Assembly (NCBI RefSeq): GCF_949820605.1
Contig: NZ_CATKVU010000006.1
Coordinates: 1,038,501 to 1,102,500 of the forward strand
Direction: 5' to 3'
Source of the DNA: Segatella copri
GTDB lineage: Bacteria > Bacteroidota > Bacteroidia > Bacteroidales > Bacteroidaceae
Length of the DNA stretch: 64,000 nt
This document shows, piece by piece, positions 61,086-64,000 of this stretch (positions within the stretch are counted from its first letter, which is position 1; each line of letters begins with the position of its first letter). The notes beneath the pieces were generated by a model that had not been told where the DNA came from, made no database searches, and saw only the letters and a program-made list of their open reading frames with translations. The position numbers and the translations under genes are program-made.

Positions 61086-61112
61086 CCCGTTTCAATAAGC
61101 GCTTTTTAAAGA

Positions 61113-61700
61113 ATGTATAAGAAAGTATTGGCCTATCTGGCATTATCGTTGGGAATAGCCGAAGTAGTGGTGATTCTGGTTTCGTGGCTGCTTACAGCTG
61201 CGATGCCCGAGTCGTTCACCCATTCGCTTACCAGCCCCGAGGGCATCCGCTGGTTTATGGGCCATTTTGTAGACCATCTCACCTCTGTATGGCTCGTATG
61301 GCTGGTACTCATCAGCATCACCATCGGGGTGGTAAAGCAGAGTAGGGTGCTCCATTTCGACCCTACCCAGTATCGCCAGCGCACGGCCTTGCGCCTGATG
61401 CTCATCGAGTTGTGCATCTCTGCAGGTATCATGCTGGCGCTCACACTCTTGCCCCATGCCATTCTGCTGAATGCCGTAGGAACCCTCTTTCCGGGTCCGT
61501 TCACGCATAGTCTCATTCCGTACATCTGTTTCTCGGTCATGGTGATGAGCATGAGTTACGGCATCATGAGCGAGAGCATCAAGGGCATCAGTCAGGTTTA
61601 TGATGCGATGAATCAAGGCATCCGCCTCCTGTCGCCCTGCTTTTTTTTCTACATTCTCGTGATGCAGCTCTATACATCCATCCTCTATGTAATGGAGTAA
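61113..61700 (+). CDS. Small membrane protein resembling the N-terminus of AbgT transporters
   Basis: A 195-residue protein with about five membrane helices. The segment SPEGIRWFMGHFVDHLTS, then LVLISITIGVVKQS, parallels the first third of AbgT (aminobenzoyl-glutamate) transporters where EGLRWILTNMVSNFT occurs. AbgT is about 500 residues and acts as a dimer, so this short form is unlikely to transport by itself. Encoded 27 bases after the response regulator; perhaps a membrane partner of the kinase. Confidence 0.6.
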   Translation: MYKKVLAYLALSLGIAEVVVILVSWLLTAAMPESFTHSLTSPEGIRWFMGHFVDHLTSVWLVWLVLISITIGVVKQSRVLHFDPTQYRQRTALRLMLIELCISAGIMLALTLLPHAILLNAVGTLFPGPFTHSLIPYICFSVMVMSMSYGIMSESIKGISQVYDAMNQGIRLLSPCFFFYILVMQLYTSILYVME

Positions 61701-61708
61701 TATAAAAG

Positions 61709-61745
61709 CCCCCGATGCTCGTTTCCTTGCATCAGGGGTTCTTTT
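61709..61745 (+). terminator. Terminator of the kinase operon
   Basis: Arms CCCCGATGC and GCATCAGGGG with one bulge, then TTCTTTTCTT. Confidence 0.75.
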
Positions 61746-61796
61746 CTTATTGTGGTAAAATCAGGGATTTCTGTTCGGTTTTTTCGGGGAGTTCGC

Positions 61797-62351
61797 TTAC
61801 TCCAAACCGCCGCCTTCAGTATTTCCGCCGGTGGTTCCGCCGCCTTCGGTATTTCCGCCGCCCGGGGTGTTATCCGAACCGCCGCCACCTGGGTTATTGT
61901 CTGGGTCTTCCACATCGCCCTTATCGTCGGAAGTAACGTTTTTCACCACCTTGCCGTTGCGGTCGTAACAGGTAATCTGGATGGAGGTTTCCTGCAGCTC
62001 GCGCTTGATGTCAACGCTTGGGGTGAAGATTACACGGCGGTTGGTAATCAGACTGGTAGCCACTTCGCCTACGGTAGGTACACTCTTGGCTCTTACGCCG
62101 AATCGCATGGTTCCCAATCCCGGAACGGCTACGGAATGGCCTTCGGTACACCACGCCTTGATAACCTCGCCTGCTGCATCCCAGCAAACCTGCATCACGC
62201 CCACGCTAACGCCGCTTCTGATAGCAGCCTCCTTGATAACCTTGCTCTCTGAGAGCTTGTTGTAAAGTTCGGTACCGAGGATGAATCTGTACTGACCCTT
62301 CATTTCGCCTACTTGGATAAGGGTCTCCTTTGCTTTCAAATTAATTGCCAT
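61797..62351 (-). CDS. Second HU-HIG family DNA-binding protein
   Basis: A 184-residue protein. HU-HIG body (1-135): IKEAAIRSGVSVGVMQVCWDA, VAVPGLGTMRFGVRAKS as counterpart of the HU beta-arm start, then VIFTPSVDIKRELQ. The tail (about 145-184) is Gly/Asn/Thr-rich and ends GGGLE, like the first HU-HIG protein. It belongs to a second, different module near the right edge. Confidence 0.82.
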   Translation of the reverse strand: MAINLKAKETLIQVGEMKGQYRFILGTELYNKLSESKVIKEAAIRSGVSVGVMQVCWDAAGEVIKAWCTEGHSVAVPGLGTMRFGVRAKSVPTVGEVATSLITNRRVIFTPSVDIKRELQETSIQITCYDRNGKVVKNVTSDDKGDVEDPDNNPGGGGSDNTPGGGNTEGGGTTGGNTEGGGLE

Positions 62352-62400
62352 AATCTTTTGATTTTTAAATTGTTATAAACTATCAACTGTTAACTCTAAA

Positions 62401-62589
62401 CTACCTGATGGTAATGGTTGGCACGTAGTAGGTAGAATCTACTTTGGTGGAGATGTTGTTCTCCTGATGTTGCCGCTGGTTCTTTCCAATTACGAGTCCT
62501 GCCGTGCAGGAACTGGATAGGAAGGTGACGATGGCTGAGCAAATCGCCACGATGAGATACCGGATGAATGCCTTCATGTTCTGGTTCAT
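62401..62589 (-). CDS. Small lipoprotein-like peptide upstream of HU-HIG
   Basis: 62 residues, or 58 from Met5 (MKAFIRYLIVAICSAIVTF). A hydrophobic helix ends in SSSC, a lipobox-like site, followed by a polar tail ending YYVPTITIR. The layout recalls the smalltalk peptide of the first module. Exported or lipid-anchored; function unknown. Confidence 0.55.
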   Translation of the reverse strand: MNQNMKAFIRYLIVAICSAIVTFLSSSCTAGLVIGKNQRQHQENNISTKVDSTYYVPTITIR

Positions 62590-62780
62590 GATCTTTTTTC
62601 TGCCCCCTGCTAAGTTTCGCTTTTTCCTCTTTCCTCAGATTTCTCTTAGAAGAAGTACTTTGCGAAACGACTCGTTTCGAGGCTTGGAGTCTTGTTTTCA
62701 TTACTTTTTTATTTTCCCAATTAGGGAGATATTTTTCTCCAACTGGGCAAGTGATTTTGCGCGCTTTCTGAATCACGATG

Positions 62781-62788
62781 CAAAGATA
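62781..62788 (-). promoter_or_regulatory. -7 box of the second HU-HIG operon
   Basis: Minus-strand TATCTTTG. Transcription would begin near 62774, giving a leader of about 185 nt (62590-62774) in which I see no convincing gene. Long leaders are thus common to both HU-HIG operons. Confidence 0.5.
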
Positions 62789-62810
62789 CGAAATCCTGAT
62801 TTATCAGGTG

Positions 62811-62840
62811 TGCGATAGCGTGCGATACCATGCGATAGCG
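62811..62840. repeat. Three 10-bp tandem repeats (TGCGATAGCG)
   Basis: TGCGATAGCG, TGCGATACCA, TGCGATAGCG at exact 10-base period, one helical turn. They lie between the DUF4248 stop and the HU operon promoter, the same place relative to the replication-like and HU genes as the GGTCATTAAG arrays in the first module. Confidence 0.85.
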
Positions 62841-62847
62841 GAACATT

Positions 62848-63069
62848 TTATCCTGGTTCCCCGAGGTTGTCGAAAATAGCCTTCACCTGCTTGGGCGTGA
62901 ACGACTTGCAAGTCTTTTCATATCCCATCTGCTGCAATTCATCCCAGAGCGGCTGGCAACGCCGAATCCAACTCATGAGATGATTCACGGCCGTGCGTGG
63001 CATACTCTCGGGAAAGTACATCAGTCCCAGTTCCTTCTTCGTATACGTGCGGTTTATAAAGTCTTCCAT
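62848..63069 (-). CDS. DUF4248 domain protein
   Basis: A 73-residue protein: NRTYTKKELGLMYFPES near the start, AVNHLMSWIRRC in the middle, SFTPKQVKAIFDNLGEPG at the end. This matches DUF4248, a small Bacteroidales family linked to HU-HIG/VirE-type loci, with a putative HTH. Sixteen bases after the primase gene. Confidence 0.85.
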   Translation of the reverse strand: MEDFINRTYTKKELGLMYFPESMPRTAVNHLMSWIRRCQPLWDELQQMGYEKTCKSFTPKQVKAIFDNLGEPG

Positions 63070-63085
63070 AATCTTAATTTTTTAA

Positions 63086-64000
63086 TCATTTGTTCTTCGG
63101 CTCCTTGCTCCCGGAAGTTGCAGCAGCCCCTAAAAGATAGAATTCGCTGAAATCCTTGCAGCCCGGTGGCAACTGGTGGTGAACCAGCTGGGGGAGCATC
63201 TCCCTGAGTTGCATGAAGAGGCTTTCACCCGGCACATCCTGATCGGGAAACATGTGGAATTCCACCTGATACAATCTTCCGATATCCGTCAGCAGCTGCT
63301 TATCCTCGGGTTTGAGGAGCGTGGCAGAAGGGATGGCTATCGCCTTATGTCCGGCAGAAAGCATAGCCCAGCAGTCGCTACATCCCTCCGTAATAAACAG
63401 CCTCTCGCCCGGTTTCAGTCTCTTCACAACCGGCAGGTTATAGATGCTGCATCTTGCGCCGTAAGGGAACCGGAAGCGAGGAGCATCCTGCTCCTTTTCT
63501 TCGCCCGGACTTTTTTCTTCAGAAGAAACATTCCCCTCAGAAGAACCACCTCCCGATGAAGAAAGATTTCCAGCCGAAGAAGCCTTCTCCTCAGAAGAAC
63601 AACCTCCCGATGAAGATTTTTTCTTCTTGTAATCCAGGTTCCTGTTCTGGATTCCGATAAGCCGCCCATCGGTATCGAAGTAAGGAATCTGCAACCAGTT
63701 GATGCCCTTCTTATCCGTCCATGAAGTCAGTCTACACCAGTTCACCACTCTCCAGTCAATCTTCCTCTCCTCGAAGAGAAATCTTCTAGCCGCCTGGTTG
63801 AGCCAGGGATGTTCGAAGAACCTAGCATACCTGCTTGCATCGAAGGAAGATTTCCCCGAATTATCACCCGAAGAAGAACCATCGGATGAAGAGCCCGAAG
63901 AAGCCCCTCTGCCCGAAGACCCCCCAAAGGAAAAGTTTTTCCCCGAAGAATCCTCCAGCTGAATTTGATGTTCCCCAGCGAGCCATCGGCAAGCCGCCGG
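63086..64000 (-). CDS. Toprim-domain DNA primase-like protein, 5' end cut by window edge
   Basis: The frame stays open from the window edge (64000) to the stop at 63086, 304 residues. It begins in a region resembling the end of a CHC2 zinc-finger domain (CRWLAGEH), then a Ser/Gly linker, an FLFEERKIDWRVVNW stretch, a second Ser/Glu-rich linker, and a Toprim domain: ITEGCSD with the catalytic Glu, PSATLL, and the acidic PDQDVPG. A phage/plasmid-type primase seems likely. The homopolymeric linkers echo the DUF3987 protein of the first module. Confidence 0.8.
   Translation of the reverse strand, partial: PAACRWLAGEHQIQLEDSSGKNFSFGGSSGRGASSGSSSDGSSSGDNSGKSSFDASRYARFFEHPWLNQAARRFLFEERKIDWRVVNWCRLTSWTDKKGINWLQIPYFDTDGRLIGIQNRNLDYKKKKSSSGGCSSEEKASSAGNLSSSGGGSSEGNVSSEEKSPGEEKEQDAPRFRFPYGARCSIYNLPVVKRLKPGERLFITEGCSDCWAMLSAGHKAIAIPSATLLKPEDKQLLTDIGRLYQVEFHMFPDQDVPGESLFMQLREMLPQLVHHQLPPGCKDFSEFYLLGAAATSGSKEPKNK

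Noticed and set aside
62396..62776. 126-residue minus-strand frame starting at the predicted HU operon transcript start
   Set aside because: Its second half is the alternative frame of the lipoprotein-like gene and its first half is only a Lys/Arg-rich stretch without homology signals.

Overview
The window looks like a chromosomal segment of a Prevotella/Segatella-type member of the Bacteroidales. The evidence is Bacteroidota -7 boxes of the TAnnTTTG type in front of many genes, Bacteroidota-restricted families (DUF4468, DUF4421, DUF4835, DUF3127, DUF4248, HU-HIG, smalltalk protein, DUF5112/DUF5113 kinases), and a Rho factor with a very long low-complexity N-terminal insertion. All calls come from reading the sequence; no database search was run.

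Layout. 1-8.9 kb is core genome: a putative porin cut by the left edge, tRNA-Ser(CGA), thioredoxin reductase, an AAA+CYTH protein, a DNA alkylation-repair pair, a flavin reductase, and a YqiA-DUF1653 fusion/thioredoxin/YccF operon. 9.0-17.74 kb is an accessory module: HU-HIG protein and smalltalk peptide on the minus strand, a 152-bp symmetric repeat dyad, an unrecognised two-gene cargo, then a plus-strand operon (small DNA-binding-like protein, OB-fold/SSB-like protein, unknown protein, BT4734-DUF3987 primase/helicase-like protein, DUF5675 protein, amidase). 17.75-22.8 kb is a graveyard of mobile DNA: a tyrosine recombinase C-terminus, a frameshifted serine recombinase, an ArsR gene followed by a collapsed thioredoxin/permease remnant, an intact TonB-dependent receptor and a zinc-ribbon HTH gene. 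It abuts the 3' end of mnmE. 23.1-49.9 kb is core again: mnmE-udp, rho diverging from an ABC-F/engB operon, and a six-gene minus-strand run dnaN - DnaQ-type exonuclease - coaBC - DUF4835 - recN - HtrA-like TPR protein. DUF3127, an MFS transporter, nudC, a 5'-nucleotidase, a J-domain protein, a zinc-ribbon protein and a GH25 lysozyme follow.

50.7-56.9 kb encodes hexuronate catabolism: uxaA with an NhaC antiporter, a LacI-type regulator, and divergent kdgK-kdgA. 56.9-61.7 kb is a signalling cassette: a giant two-part histidine kinase, its response regulator, and a small membrane protein resembling only the N-terminus of AbgT transporters. 61.8-64.0 kb begins a second HU-HIG module with its own 10-bp tandem repeats, DUF4248 and a Toprim primase cut by the right edge.

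The most interesting signal is that both HU-HIG modules pair an HU-like protein with a primase/helicase-like protein and a different set of short iterated repeats. In the first module these repeats form a dyad exactly centred on an AT-rich palindrome, which looks like a replication-origin or partition-type site. The cargo pair 10823-12668 inside that module is the best candidate for an undescribed system.
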